The notes under the pieces were generated by a model. The model saw only the letters and a program-made list of their open reading frames with translations, did no database searches and had not been told where the DNA came from. A program made the translations under genes and the position numbers. A stretch of 64,000 nt of DNA from Candidatus Doolittlea endobia (GTDB lineage Bacteria > Pseudomonadota > Gammaproteobacteria > Enterobacterales > Enterobacteriaceae), in the NCBI RefSeq assembly GCF_900039485.1, contig NZ_LN999833.1:620001-684000 (forward strand). The letters run 5' to 3'. Shown here piece after piece: positions 10,011-21,590 of this stretch; the stretch's first letter is position 1, and each line of letters opens with the position of its first letter.

Positions 10011-10933
10011 ATTTAACTACCTGAATGTCAATAAGTATTTAATGCTTAATAAGGTGTCGCGAGTAATATGAAAGAGTTTGTCGCAACTTCTATCGCCGCC
10101 CTGAACCTGGTAGCAGGGAAAAGCTGATTTTAAAGATTATCGTCAAACAAATCACGTCTTTTATGCGATTGACAACGAAGCCCACAGACGTAATATCTGC
10201 CATGACGCAAGAGGTTTTCAATGCAATGTATGTCTTGATAGCTCTAGATTCGCTGGAAAGAGAAACCTAAAGTGGTTTTTGAAAGACTTAAAGATGTAGT
10301 CACAAGTGCAATACAGGCGTCTTTGTTAGGTAAAAGAAAATGGACAAAGTAGATGTACATCTTAGATTTAATTAAATCATTCATCATGATGGTATGTTTA
10401 GGTGCATTTTGCTTTCTTGTAAGGAACAGGATTTCTTTAATCAGTTGTGTTCAGGAAGTGCTGATTACGTTGATTTGATATTATTGTAATAATATGGATG
10501 ATGGGATAAATACTTTCACATCAAGAAGAAAACAAAAGTAACTCTTGTTAAGTTAGTTCTTCCAGACTACACTCTGGTGTATTCGAGCTAGCAAAACTAA
10601 ATCATTCTCTATGGAATTTCTCTTGCGGCTGCTATATCAAAACATAAAATATACTTGTTATTGCAAACTGAGATAGTACGGATAGTGTATAGCAGCTTAA
10701 AAATGATTTAATATTTTCAACGAATTTCTCGCCGAGAATCTTACATACTTGAAAGTAGCTTTTCACTGTATCACCAAAATCATTTGTAAGCCAAACAACA
10801 ATCAATCTGGCAGAGATGGTGCTGCTAAGCCTATTAGCTTACGCTACAACACCTCCAGTACCTATGTCTGATAAAAGCAACCTGGATCCTGCTTGAGATG
10901 CACTAATGTAGACCGCTTTGCCTTAAAGCAAGA
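10011..10933. other. Eroded gap of about 920 bases
   Basis: No intact gene is present. Bases 10160-10345 keep a less AT-rich, protein-like character (short frames reading MTQEVFNAMYVLIALDSLE and FERLKDVVTSAIQASLLGK, in different frames), suggesting a decayed coding region that I cannot identify. The rest is AT-rich with stops in all frames. Confidence 0.4.
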
Positions 10934-11509
10934 CTACTGTAAGTAAGTGAAAGCAGTGGTGACGTGCTTCACGCCGTTTACTTTGCTAGCCACTTCGGTT
11001 GCAGCTTTTCCTTCAGCGTTAGTTACAAGCCCTAAAAGGAAAACTTCGCCGTTCTCGGTGGTCAGTTTTATGTTGAACGATTTGACTACATCTCTAGCCA
11101 GCAGCTGCGAACGAATCTTTATAGTGATCCAGGTATCTATAGAAGTGCGTCTAAGCGATATCGGCTGCCCCTGACGAATTTCGTTATATACCTCGGTTAC
11201 GCTGTCGACGTTCATCGAAATCTGTTTAGCGTGTTCAGCAAGCTCTGGAGTTAGAGCTTGACCTGTCAGAAGTACTTTGCCTTGATAAACAGTATTAACG
11301 ATACGTGTATCTTTCTTTAATTGCTGATCTTTAGTCAGCGCATTGGCGACACGTACTTTAATAATGCCGTCATCGACTTGTGTACCAATGGTACGTGGAT
11401 CGGTAGCAATTTTAGTGGCGATTGCAGCAGTGCCGATCACCATTGCACCAACGCATCCTTGCAGGATTAAGGTGGTACACAGCAGGAAAACAAGTGGATG
11501 TATCTTCAT
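10934..11509 (-). CDS. dolP: Outer-membrane lipoprotein DolP (BON domain)
   Basis: DolP (YraP) is an outer-membrane lipoprotein that supports envelope integrity, BAM function and division-site envelope maintenance. The product is 191 residues, identical in length to E. coli. It has a lipoprotein signal peptide ending in the lipobox LQGC (Cys19), TDPRTIGTQVDDG, then two BON domains (about 46-115 and 124-191) with TENGEVFLLGLVT and the end GVKHVTTAFTYLQ. The start has a good Shine-Dalgarno (AAGGA). In E. coli lpoA, yraN and diaA separate it from rsmI; here only about 0.7 kb of non-coding DNA does. Lipoylated proteins of this kind depend on LolCDE, which is also kept. Confidence 0.95.
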   Translation of the reverse strand: MKIHPLVFLLCTTLILQGCVGAMVIGTAAIATKIATDPRTIGTQVDDGIIKVRVANALTKDQQLKKDTRIVNTVYQGKVLLTGQALTPELAEHAKQISMNVDSVTEVYNEIRQGQPISLRRTSIDTWITIKIRSQLLARDVVKSFNIKLTTENGEVFLLGLVTNAEGKAATEVASKVNGVKHVTTAFTYLQ

Positions 11510-12235
11510 CTGGATTCCTTGATTGGAAAACAGCTTATTATTAAATCCGTCACGCTACTTGGAAGGTGGAATTCAGTGTTGTCGGAAAATAGAAAAACAA
11601 TCCTCCTTGCAAGGATGAGGAATAGTTTTACACATGATTAAACGGTGTAGGTAATATTTCTTCTCCGAATTTTGCAGATAGCAGACCTGCTAGCTTTTAA
11701 TGGCTATCTGAGCAATAACATGAAATCCTACCGATTATCCTAGTATATGCACAGCATATCTAGCCAGTCCTGCAATATGTTGTCATTAGATTTATTGAAA
11801 CAGGAGTGGCACTAACGTTTGCCAAATTTTTTTATTTTTCTGGCATGCTGTCGAATCAGTTAGGCGCTTGGCAACGTAAGTACAAACCAACTTTGGCAGG
11901 TATCATATATCGCCTAAATGCAACGTTGAAGTTGCGAAGCAACAGCGCTCTGCAGGCACACGTGTGCTCTTTTTTGATCAGTGCGCAATAATTAGAAGGT
12001 ATCATTGCTACTTTCCTGCATCTTCTGTGGATAACAGTAAGCATTGGTGTTTACTAAAATAACCGAACGGTTGGTTAGGTTTTCGGACCATTAGCGTGAT
12101 GCTTAGAATCGATAAGCCCAGCACGATAGGAAACAGTGTCATAATTTAAAATTCAATACACCAGAAGACATCATACTGTATTCAGTTACATTTTTCTAAT
12201 ATAGTCAATATTAAATCAGCAATTTGGACAAAAGA
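11510..12235. other. Gap where lpoA-yraN-diaA are expected
   Basis: This is 726 bases without a recognised gene, between dolP (minus) and rsmI (plus). The relative orientation of the flanking genes is that of E. coli, where lpoA, yraN and diaA fill the interval. I could not align LpoA, YraN or DiaA segments to either strand, so deletion plus erosion is the likely history. Confidence 0.55.
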
Positions 12236-13102
12236 ATGAATCAATACCAACAAACGGATATTTCCGCATCAACACTGTATGTGGTACCAACTCCCATCGG
12301 TAATCTGGAGGACATCACCCATCGGGCACTGTTTATCTTGCAGGGTGTTGATCTTATTGCCGCTGAGGATACTCGTCATACTGGTTTATTTTTGCAACAT
12401 TTTTCTATAAATACGAGGCTATTCACGTTGCATAACTATAATGAACAGCAAAAAACAAACATTCTACTAGCGAAGCTACAGGACGGACAGAGTATAGCTT
12501 TGGTGAGTGACGCAGGAACGCCGCTTATTAATGACCCTGGCTATCATTTAGTACGCCGCTGCCGAGAAGTCGGTATTCGTGTAGTGCCGTTACCGGGTGC
12601 CTGCGCGGCTATCACTGCACTATCGGCTTCCGGACTACCATCTGATCGTTTTTGCTATGAAGGTTTTTTGCCGGCGAAACGCAAAGCACGTCTCGATTCT
12701 CTCCAAGCATTGAAAAAGGAACCACGTACGTTGATTTTTTATGAGTCAACTCACCGACTATTGAAGAGCCTGGAAGATATGATGAATGCCTTTGGCCCTC
12801 TTCGCTATGTAGTGCTGGCGCGGGAGCTAACTAAAACATGGGAAACGCTTTATGGCACGACGCTTGCTAAGCTTCTGGCTTGGGTGCAGGAGGATGAGAA
12901 GCGTCGTCGTGGAGAGATGGTACTTATTGTCGAGGGCTATCACGTACCGGAGGAACGCCTGCTGCCCGAAGCTTTGCATACTTTAGCGTTTTTGCAAGCT
13001 GAGTTGCCGCTGAAAAAAGCAGCGGAGCTGACGGCGAAGTTCCACGGTGTCAAAAAGAATACGCTGTATCGTTACGGCCTCAATCAGCAACACAAAGCAT
13101 AA
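12236..13102 (+). CDS. rsmI: 16S rRNA C1402 ribose 2'-O-methyltransferase RsmI
   Basis: RsmI methylates the 2'-OH of C1402 in 16S rRNA, at the ribosomal P site. The product is 288 residues from the ATG at 12236 (E. coli 286). A TTG at 12224 would add four residues and is less likely. Tetrapyrrole-methylase-fold motifs are clear: [66 protein letters not shown] and GEMVLIVEG. It is intact and lies about 80 bases before rnpB. Its methylation partner gene rsmH is outside the window. Confidence 0.95.
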   Translation: MNQYQQTDISASTLYVVPTPIGNLEDITHRALFILQGVDLIAAEDTRHTGLFLQHFSINTRLFTLHNYNEQQKTNILLAKLQDGQSIALVSDAGTPLINDPGYHLVRRCREVGIRVVPLPGACAAITALSASGLPSDRFCYEGFLPAKRKARLDSLQALKKEPRTLIFYESTHRLLKSLEDMMNAFGPLRYVVLARELTKTWETLYGTTLAKLLAWVQEDEKRRRGEMVLIVEGYHVPEERLLPEALHTLAFLQAELPLKKAAELTAKFHGVKKNTLYRYGLNQQHKA

Positions 13103-13144
13103 TGTGGCGCACTAAACCATTATTATTTATAGCACAGATCGTAG

Positions 13145-13173
13145 CTGACAAGCGCTGGAAAAGTCTTTATACT
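13145..13173 (+). promoter_or_regulatory. Sigma-70 promoter of rnpB
   Basis: The -35 element CTGACA (13145-13150) is separated by exactly 17 bases from the -10 element TATACT (13168-13173). The predicted start falls about seven bases later, at 13181, which is where the RNase P RNA begins by alignment. Spacing and position make this the best-supported promoter in the window. Confidence 0.75.
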
Positions 13174-13180
13174 CCGTTTT

Positions 13181-13556
13181 GGAGTTGACAAGATAGTCGC
13201 CGCTTCATCGTCGTCCATGCAAAGGGAAACAGGTGGGGGGGAGGAAAGTCCGGGCTCCATAGGGCATGGGTGCCAGGTAACGCCTGGGGGGTGCAAATCC
13301 ACGACAAGTGCAATAGAAAGCAAACCGCCGATGGCCCGTGTACACAGGATCAGGTAAGGGTGAAAAGGTGTGGTAAGAGCGCACCGCGCGACTGGTAACA
13401 GCTTGCGGCACTGTAAACTCCACCCGGAGCAAGGCCAAAGAGGGGTTCATTGGTACGGCCCGTACTGAACCCGGGTAGGCTGCTTGAGCTAGCGCGTGAG
13501 TGCTAGCCTAGATGAATGACTGTCCACGACAGAACCCGGCTTAACAGTCAGCTCCA
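13181..13556 (+). ncRNA. rnpB: RNase P RNA (M1 RNA)
   Basis: This is the catalytic RNA of ribonuclease P, which removes 5' leaders from tRNA precursors. The sequence aligns along its whole length with E. coli M1 RNA. It holds the conserved GAGGAAAGTCCGGGCTCC, the L15 loop family element GGTAAGGGTGAAA, the core AGAGCGCACCGCGCG, CCCGTACTGAACCCGGGTAG, and the 3' block GATGAATGACTGTCCACGAC. The 5' end GGAGTTGAC pairs with the 3' end GTCAGCTCC to close helix P1. Some peripheral stems (near 13230-13240 and 13490-13505) have changed sequence but keep the ability to pair. It appears functional. The T-run starting at 13556 probably ends transcription. Confidence 0.97.
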
Positions 13557-14059
13557 TTTTTACGTTGATCAACATCTATCTTAGGCGTTTTACCTTTTGT
13601 GTACGCTGATTAATACAGCGGTTCATCATAAGCAAATCGCGATAAATTAAATACGAATCCTTGCTAGAAAATAAGGACACTCTTTTGCATATGGCACATT
13701 GAGTCGCCATTCCTTGCTGCAGCTTAATTCTTTTGTAAAGACAACAAGAAGACAGCATATGGAACACAACCATACACCACATGTCAATAAATCTGAATTT
13801 GACTTTTTTAAAACAACCAATGTTTTAGCTTGTAATGACAATGCTTCAGTCGTGAGTGTGATGCATTTAAAATGCACTGTGATGTATATATTTACAGAAG
13901 ATACTTGGTGAAGTATTGAAAATTTTACTAATAAATTGAATTTGCAGTACTGATACGTATAATTTGCACGTTTTGCACAGCTTGACTAATTTTGACAAAG
14001 ACAATTTATACTTACGACTCGTTATGCGCTATCGGAAACTTGAAAATAATGATAACGAC
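13557..14059. other. Gap between rnpB and the atp operon
   Basis: This is about 500 bases of AT-rich DNA with no recognised gene. A 15-base palindrome (TGCATTTAAAATGCA) lies at 13862-13876. The atpI reading frame becomes recognisable only after about 14060; its N-terminal half cannot be found. Confidence 0.45.
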
Positions 14060-14909
<850 letters not shown>

Positions 14910-14941
14910 TTGTTATTCACTTTAATACTGCGTTTGACTGA

Positions 14942-15175
<234 letters not shown>

Positions 15176-15253
15176 ATATTCGCCGTAGTACAAGGTATTA
15201 CATATGCAAACTAACCAACATTAAACCGTTAACGTTACAAAAGGCATGGTACT

Positions 15254-15724
15254 GTGAATCTTGATTCAACAATTTTCAGACAGGCTATCGCGTTTATCTT
15301 ATTTGTGCTGTTTTGTATGAAATATATATGGCCACCATTAATGGCTGCTATCGAGAAGCGTCAGAAAGAAATTGCTGACAGCTTAGCTTCCGCAGAACGC
15401 GCTAAAAAGATTGAGATATCGCCAAAGTCAAAGTAACAGATCATTTGAAACAAACAAAGATAAAAGCCCATACAATCATCGAAGGGGCTAACAAACGTAA
15501 AGCGCAAGTGATTCATGAAGCAAAAATCAAAGCAGAAGTAGAGCGCAAAAAAAATTTTGGCACAGGCGAAAAAGGGAATTATCGCCGAACGCAAACGAGC
15601 ATGCGAAGAATTACGACAGTAGGTTGCCATGCTGGCTTTAGCGGGCACTACAAAAATCATCGAACGTTCCGTAGATGAAACTACCAATAGCGACATCGTC
15701 GATAAAATCGTAGCTAAACTGTAA
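15254..15724 (+). pseudogene. atpF: atpF pseudogene (ATP synthase subunit b)
   Basis: Subunit b is the peripheral stator. The first 50 codons match the family ([37 protein letters not shown]), followed by a frameshift to a stop at 15434-15436. The rest can be followed in other frames: TIIEGANKRKAQVIHEAK, then [18 protein letters not shown], ending VAKL at 15724. At least two frameshifts are needed to restore the 156-residue family product. Confidence 0.92.
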
Positions 15725-15738
15725 GGTAAGAAAGGACA

Positions 15739-16277
15739 ATGTCTGAACTAGTAACTATAGCCCGACTCTACGCGAAGGAGGCTTTTGACTTTGCCGTCGA
15801 GCACCAGTTTGTAGCGCACTGACAGACAATAATGCTGAGGTTTATGCTAAAGTGAGCTGCAATGAGCGGATCGCTGTATTATTGTCAAAAGCGGTTGCAC
15901 CAGAAAAACTGGCGAAGGCATTTATCACGGTTTGTGACGAGGAACTTAATCTTGCCGGTCAGAACTTGATACGGGTGATGTCGGAAAATGGGCGCCTTAC
16001 GGTTTTCCCGGACGGGCTAAAACAGTTCATCCTTTTACGTTCGGCGCAGGAAGTAACCGTAACCGTGGATGTTATTTACGCTAGTATATTGAAAGAAAAA
16101 CAACTAGAAACAATTAGCTCCGCGATGAAACAACGTCTATCACGTAAAGTTAAGCTTAATTGCAAAATTGATAAAACTATCGTGGCCGGGATTATTATTC
16201 GTATAGGAAATATGCTGATAGACAGCAGTGTACGTGGTCGTCTGGAACGCTTGACAAGAAGCGTCTTGCAATTTTAA
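15739..16277 (+). pseudogene. atpH: atpH pseudogene (ATP synthase subunit delta)
   Basis: Subunit delta joins F1 to the stator. The start is recognisable ([20 protein letters not shown]), but a TGA interrupts it near 15821 and a frame change follows. From about 15852 a 141-codon frame continues the family sequence to the end: [42 protein letters not shown] and SVRGRLERL. It needs at least one frame correction and loss of a stop to be functional. Confidence 0.9.
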
Positions 16278-16288
16278 ATGGATTGAAA

Positions 16289-17820
16289 ATGCAATTGATT
16301 TCCACCGAAATCAGCACGCTGATCAAACAACGCATTGCTCAGTTTCATTTAGTAAGCGAACTTTATAATGAAGGTACGATTGTTTCTATCAGCGACGGGA
16401 TCATCCGCGTACACGGTCTGACCAAAGTTATGCAGGGCGAAGTAACCCTGTTACCAGGCAACCCGTTCCGCCATTGCACTAAACTTAGAACGCGCTCCGT
16501 CTGGACAGTGTTTATGGAGCCGTGTTCTGATCTATCCGAAGGCATGAAAGTCAAATGCATCGGTCGTGGCTTGTTTGACCGCGTGGTGAACACTTTTGGT
16601 GCGCCTATCAATGGTAAAGGCCAGATAGAGCACAACGGTTTTTCCGCTGTTGAAGCGATTGCGCCGGATGTGATCGAGCGTTAATCGGTCGATAAGTCTG
16701 TACAGACCGGTCATAAATCCGTCGACACCATGATTCCTATTAGACGAGCTCAGCGTGCGCTTATTATTGGCGACCGTCAGACCGGTAAATCGACGATAGC
16801 GATCGATACCATCATTAATCAACGCAACAGTAGTATCAAATATATTTATGTCGCTATTGGCCAAAAAGCGTCGACTATCTTAAATATAGTGCGCAAGCTG
16901 GAAGCGCACAACGCGTTAGTGAAATACCATCGTCGTAGTCGCCACCGCGCATCAGAAGACGCTGCATTGCAGTATCTAGCGCCGTATGTCGGGTGCACCA
17001 TGGGTGAATACTTCCGCGATCGCGGCGAAGATACGTTGATTATTTATGATGATCTCTCTAAGCAAGCTGTGGCGTATCGTCAAATCTCCCTTCTTCTCCG
17101 CCGGCCGCCTGGTCGTAAGCTTATCCAAGAGATATATTCTACCTGTATTCTTGTTTGCTAGAGCGGGCATCCTGCGTCAACGCGGAATACGTTGAAAAGT
17201 TCACTCATGGAGAGGTGAAAAGAAAAACCGGTTCGTTAATCGCGCTGCCTATCATTGAAACCCAAGCTAATGACGCTTCTTCGTTTGTTCCGACTAACGT
17301 GATTTCCATCACCGATGGTCAAATCTTCTTAGAATCGAGCCTGTTTAACGCTGGTATCCGTCCTGCCGTTAACCCGAGGATCTCGGTTTCCCGCGTCGGT
17401 GGCGCTGCTCAAACTAAGATCATGAAAAACTGTCCGGCGGTATTCATGCTGCTCTAGCGCAGTATCGTGAATTGGCCGCACTTCTCCCAGTTTGCTTCTG
17501 ATTTAGATCACGTAACCTGCAAGCAGCTGGATCATTTTCAGAAAATAGCCGAGCTGCTGAAGCAGAAATAATATGCGCCGATGTCAGTCGCCCAGCAAGC
17601 GCTGGTACTGTTTTCGGCGAAACGCGGCTATTTAGAAGATTTCGAGCTTGAAAAAAATTGACGATTTTGAAGCCAGTTGATGACCTACGTGGACCACGAG
17701 CGTGCGAATTAATACAACAAATTAACCAAACCGGTACTTATAACAATGATATCGAAGATAAGCTTAAGGGCTTTCTCGATATAAGGGCTTTTCGATACTT
17801 TTAAGGCAACCCAATCCTGG
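16289..17820 (+). pseudogene. atpA: atpA pseudogene (ATP synthase subunit alpha)
   Basis: Alpha is the non-catalytic nucleotide-binding subunit of F1. The frame starts [19 protein letters not shown], but eight or so codons are deleted near 16565 and TAA replaces the conserved glutamine codon of the family IERQSVD at 16681-16683. The next segment keeps the P-loop GDRQTGKS and [19 protein letters not shown], with frameshifts near 16925 and 17115. A third block ([39 protein letters not shown]) runs to a stop at 17455-17457, and fragments continue to TFKATQSW near 17820. Multiple independent lesions make this a clear pseudogene. Confidence 0.95.
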
Positions 17821-17875
17821 AAACTCACTATAAGCCCGCGTGACTAGTTCATAAAGTAAGTGAGGTGAAGCAGAA

Positions 17876-18712
17876 ATGGCCGGCGAAAAAGAAATGCGTA
17901 GTAAGATTACTAGTATTCAGAATGCACAAAAAATCACCAAAGTCATGGAAAGGATCGCTGTCTCTAAAATGCGTAAAACTCAGGCACGCATGGTGTCTAA
18001 TCATCCTTATGCAGAAACGATACGCAAAGTGATTGCTCATCTTGCACTGGGAAATCTGGAATATAAACACCATTATTTAGACAGCATGACGTAAAGCGCG
18101 TAGGTTACTTAGTAATCTCAACCGACCACGGGATGGCAGGCAGTTTGAACATTAATTTATTCAGAAAACTACTACCTGACATGAAGGAGTGGCAAGGAAA
18201 AAGCGTAGCAACCGAACTGGCGCTAATTGGCATTAAAGCAGTTTCTTTTTTCAATTCGGCCTAGAGTACAGTGGTTGCTCAAGTAACGAGTATGGGGGAC
18301 AACCCTACGCTGTCTGAACTAATTGGGCCGGTAAAAGTCATGTTACAAGCCTGTGATGAAAATGCTTAGATAAGCTTTATATTGTTAGCAACAAACTTGT
18401 TCATATCTTGTCTCAAGTACCGCAGATTCTGCAAATCCTGCTTCTGCCTCCTGCTGGAAAAGCAGATTTAAAAATTAAATCTTGGAATTATCTATATAAA
18501 CCCGATCCACAAACGCTGCTAGATACTCTCTTGTGTTCGTTATGTAGAATCACAGGTTTATCATGGCGTCGTTGAAAACCTAGCTAGCGAACAGGCTGCG
18601 CGTATAGTCGCAATGAAAACTGCAATGGATAACGGCGGAACCTGATTAAGGAGATGCAACTTATTTACAATAAGGCTCGACAAACCAATGTCACTCAGGC
18701 TCTCATACGTAG
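17876..18712 (+). pseudogene. atpG: atpG pseudogene (ATP synthase subunit gamma)
   Basis: Gamma is the central rotor shaft. [20 protein letters not shown] through [12 protein letters not shown] is in frame, then a frameshift gives TAA at 18092-18094. Later frames carry [58 protein letters not shown] and [18 protein letters not shown], with further stops (for example TAG in FNSA at 18262-18264). It is broken at several sites. Confidence 0.92.
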
Positions 18713-18722
18713 AGGATGCAAA

Positions 18723-19777
18723 ATGGCTACTGGAAATATTATCCAGGTTATCGGTGCCGTGGTTAATGTCGCATTCCCGCAAGACGCCGCCCCAACAGTA
18801 TACAACGCGATTGAAGTAAAAAACGGTGATAAAAAATTGGTGATGAAGGTAGAACAACAGTTGGGCGGCGGTAGCGTTCGCTGCATCGCGGTCTTAAAGT
18901 CACTGACCTCAAACGCACTATCGAAGTACCGGTGGGTAAAGCTACCCTTAGTCGCATTATGAATGTACTTAGCGAACCAGTCGACATGAAAGGAGATATT
19001 GGAGAGAAAGAGCGCTGGTCCATTCACCGTCCGGCACCGAGCTATGATGAACTAGCCAGTTCTCAGAATTTACCGGAAACCGGTATCAAGGTGATCGATC
19101 TGATGTGTCCGTTTGCCAAAGGCAGTACAGTTGGTCTTTTCGGCGGTACTGGCGTGAGTAAAACTGTAAACATGATGGAGCTTATCTGCAACATCGCTAT
19201 CGAACACTCAGCACACTCGTGAAGGTAATGATTTCTATCATGAAATGATCGATTCTAACGTTATTGATAAGGTGGCGTTGGTGTATGCTCAAATGAATGA
19301 GCCACCAGGCAACCATCTGCGGTAGGTTACCAACCGACCTTAGCGGAAGAAATGGGCGTGTTGCAAGAACGTATTACTTCCACCAAAACTGGGTCTATTA
19401 CATCAGCGCAAGCTGTTTATGTTCCTGCAGATGACTTAACCGACCTTGCGCCTGCAACCACCTTTGCTCATCTTGACACGACTGTGGTTCTGAGCCGTCA
19501 AATTGCCTTACGGGGCATTACCCGGCGATTGATCCGCTTGACTTCACCAGCCGTCTGCTAGATTCGTTAGTAGTAGGCCAGGAGCATTATGATGTGGCCG
19601 CGGCGTGCAGTCGATTTTGCAGCACTATCAGGAATTAAAAGACATCATCGCTGCGCTGAAAGACACAATCCGTGGATTTAAGGTATCATAGACGGTGAAT
19701 ACGATCATCTGCCAGAACAGGCTTTCTACATGGTAGGTTCTATCGATGAAGCCGTGGAAGAAAGTAAGACAATGTAA
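18723..19777 (+). pseudogene. atpD: atpD pseudogene (ATP synthase subunit beta)
   Basis: Beta is the catalytic subunit. [20 protein letters not shown] leads to a frameshift near 18890; a second frame then reads [20 protein letters not shown] to [20 protein letters not shown], where serine replaces the P-loop glycine before the catalytic lysine. About 50 codons are deleted at 19318 (NEPPGN joined to [14 protein letters not shown]) and about 47 at 19650 (ELKDIIAAL joined to KDTIRGFK). Frameshifts occur near 19210 and 19510. The product ends EEAVE-like at 19777. It is beyond repair. Confidence 0.95.
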
Positions 19778-19797
19778 CAATTTGAGATGAGGGTGAT

Positions 19798-20233
19798 ATG
19801 GTTGAAAAACTTACCATCTGGATTTAGTCAGAGTTGAAAAACAAATGTTTTCTGGAATGGTTAAAAATTCAGGTGACGGCAGCGAAGGCGAACTGGGAAT
19901 TTTCCCCGGTCATGCGCCCCTGCTCACCGCCATTAAATCTGGGATGATTCGTATCGTTGTTAAAGAGAACGGTGATGAAGAGTATATTTACCTATCCGGT
20001 AGTGTGCTCGAAGTTCAGCCAAGTACAGTTACCGTGCTAGCCGATACTGCCATTCGCGGTGAGGATTTGAACGCAGAAAAGCAATGGGGTCTAAGTGTAA
20101 ATCAGAGAAGCATATCCACCATGCTCATGGTGATGTTGATTATGCCAAGGCTGCTGCTGAGCTTTCCAAAACGTTGGCGAAACTGCAAATTATCGAATTG
20201 ACCAAAAGCTATGCAATTAATAAAACTATATAA
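19798..20233 (+). pseudogene. atpC: atpC pseudogene (ATP synthase subunit epsilon)
   Basis: Epsilon is the regulatory subunit at the foot of the rotor. A frameshift right after the start (ATG at 19798) leads to a stop at 19828-19830. The true frame ([17 protein letters not shown], then [17 protein letters not shown]) begins one base off. A second shift near 20095 is needed to reach [17 protein letters not shown] and IIELTKSYA, ending at 20233. An internal 118-codon frame remains open, but has no family start. Confidence 0.9.
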
Positions 20234-20635
20234 TTAATATAGTGAGCGCACGTTAAATTGTGACTTAACACCTTAGGCAAACGCTTGCTTATGTGTTATG
20301 AAATTATTCTGATATTCATAATCCTGACTTGAAAAGTTAACTAATAATGATGAAGCATCATGCGATGTCGTCACAAAATAAAAACATTAATAACATAATT
20401 AATAATATATTAATATCATATAATACACTTAGTATAAAGATATCATTCTACCTTTTGGGTTTCTCTGATCTTTGAAAAAACGTAGACGAAATGTTCATTT
20501 AATCCGCGGCGTATCCAGCTGTTGGTAAGGCACGCTGTCCAACCGGATTAATAGAACAGAAAATCAAAAATGCGCATAAAGTCGGCTAGAATGATAACCG
20601 ACGGTAAGTATGGTCAATAGCTTCTATCTCATCGG
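20234..20635. other. AT-rich gap after the atp operon
   Basis: No gene is recognised. By E. coli order glmU would follow atpC, but no GlmU segment is visible on either strand. The first 200 bases are strongly AT-rich. Confidence 0.45.
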
Positions 20636-20770
20636 CCGCGGGCGCCTAAGTCCACAGGTACCGGCGCGATGACTGATGACCACGGCGATCTAAACCGAAA
20701 CCTTGCGTTGCTGACAAGCAACAATTAACGCTTGCAAATTGCGCCTGAAATCAGTACGACGGATTTCCAC
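20636..20770 (-). pseudogene. purN: purN remnant
   Basis: PurN transfers a formyl group to GAR in purine synthesis. On the minus strand KSVVLISG (from about 20768) matches the family N-terminus MNIVVLISGNGSN. A small deletion shifts the frame, and NLQALIVACQQRKVSV followed by IAVVIS continues the family (NLQAIIDACKTNKIKG, AVFSN). The rest of the 212-residue gene is missing. Its identity is strengthened by the purM N-terminus just upstream. Confidence 0.6.
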
Positions 20771-20857
20771 AATGGAATTACCTGATGCTCTCAGCGAGCT
20801 GCACGGCAACAACAACCATTTACATTACTGGCCTGCTGTAGGAAAAAGAAAAGCCAC

Positions 20858-20926
20858 TAATGCGCTGCCAAGCGTTCATTGATATTTACACCTGCGTCTT
20901 TGTAATTAAGAGAACTTTTATCATCG
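20858..20926 (-). pseudogene. purM: purM remnant (N-terminus only)
   Basis: PurM makes aminoimidazole ribonucleotide in purine synthesis. On the minus strand, from 20926, DDKSSLNYKDAGVNIN matches the family N-terminus TDKTSLSYKDAGVDID, then the frame stops. Fewer than 100 bases separate it from the purN start, so more than 90 percent of purM has been deleted while the purM-purN order is retained. Confidence 0.6.
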
Positions 20927-21590
20927 CAAAACCTCTACGGAGGTAACTGTAGATTAAAAGCAAAGGTCGAAGAGAGTAAAAGTATAGTGAAGTGATATTA
21001 AGTATTTTCAAGCAGTATAATCAATTAGCCTCTCTTTCGAGAATGAGTAATCTGCTATCTTTCGCGATACAAAAAAGACAAAAGAAATTTCTGATCTCCA
21101 CTTGGAGATGTCGTATCAATAATTAATCTACCCATTATCAAAATAATATCATAACCTTACATTTTACGATAATATTCCGTCAGGTGTACAGCTTCCTATG
21201 TGTCTTACCTAAAAAAGAAGAACTATTGTCTTTAACTCGTGATAACGTCTCTTATGCTGAAGTCATTATCTGCTGTGAAGCAGATGACGATCTTAGTATA
21301 TGCTGGTATTCTAATAAAAAATGCGCTTTTATTTGTTTTTAGCCAGAGAAACGCACAGACATTACAGAAATTTATATGATATACAGTTTTGTTAGCTCCA
21401 CTAGAATCATCTAGCAATCAAAAGTATACTATAACATAACTTAAATGTAGGCACTTACATTAAACGTCTTGTTCGTAAAAATGAAAATAGAAAAGCATAA
21501 ATAGCCTGAGATGAAAAAATTTTATGCTGAAAGAAGAAACCTTGATACAGTCAAGCGTTTAGATTATAAAAAGGAGAAAACAGCCCTCTG
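20927..21590. other. Gene-free gap before yoaE
   Basis: No gene is recognised. It contains one copy (21209-21247) of the dispersed AAAAAAGAA...TTTAACTCGTGATAAC repeat. A Shine-Dalgarno (AAAAGGAGA) sits just before the yoaE start. Confidence 0.45.
21209..21247 (+). repeat. Dispersed repeat family, copy A
   Basis: Shares AAAAAAGAA, GAACTA and GTCTTTAACT.GT with copies at 34329-34363 and 48877-48911, with a short internal gap, and shares TTTAACTCGTGATAAC (14 of 16) with 51597-51631. All copies are in gene-free DNA. The origin is unknown. Confidence 0.5.

Noticed and set aside
13205-13450. Open frames within rnpB
   Set aside because: The sequence is fully explained by RNase P RNA over its entire length.
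19845-20201. 118-codon frame as a functional shortened AtpC
   Set aside because: It lacks the family N-terminus and enters a wrong frame after the equivalent of residue 85, and all other subunits are broken.
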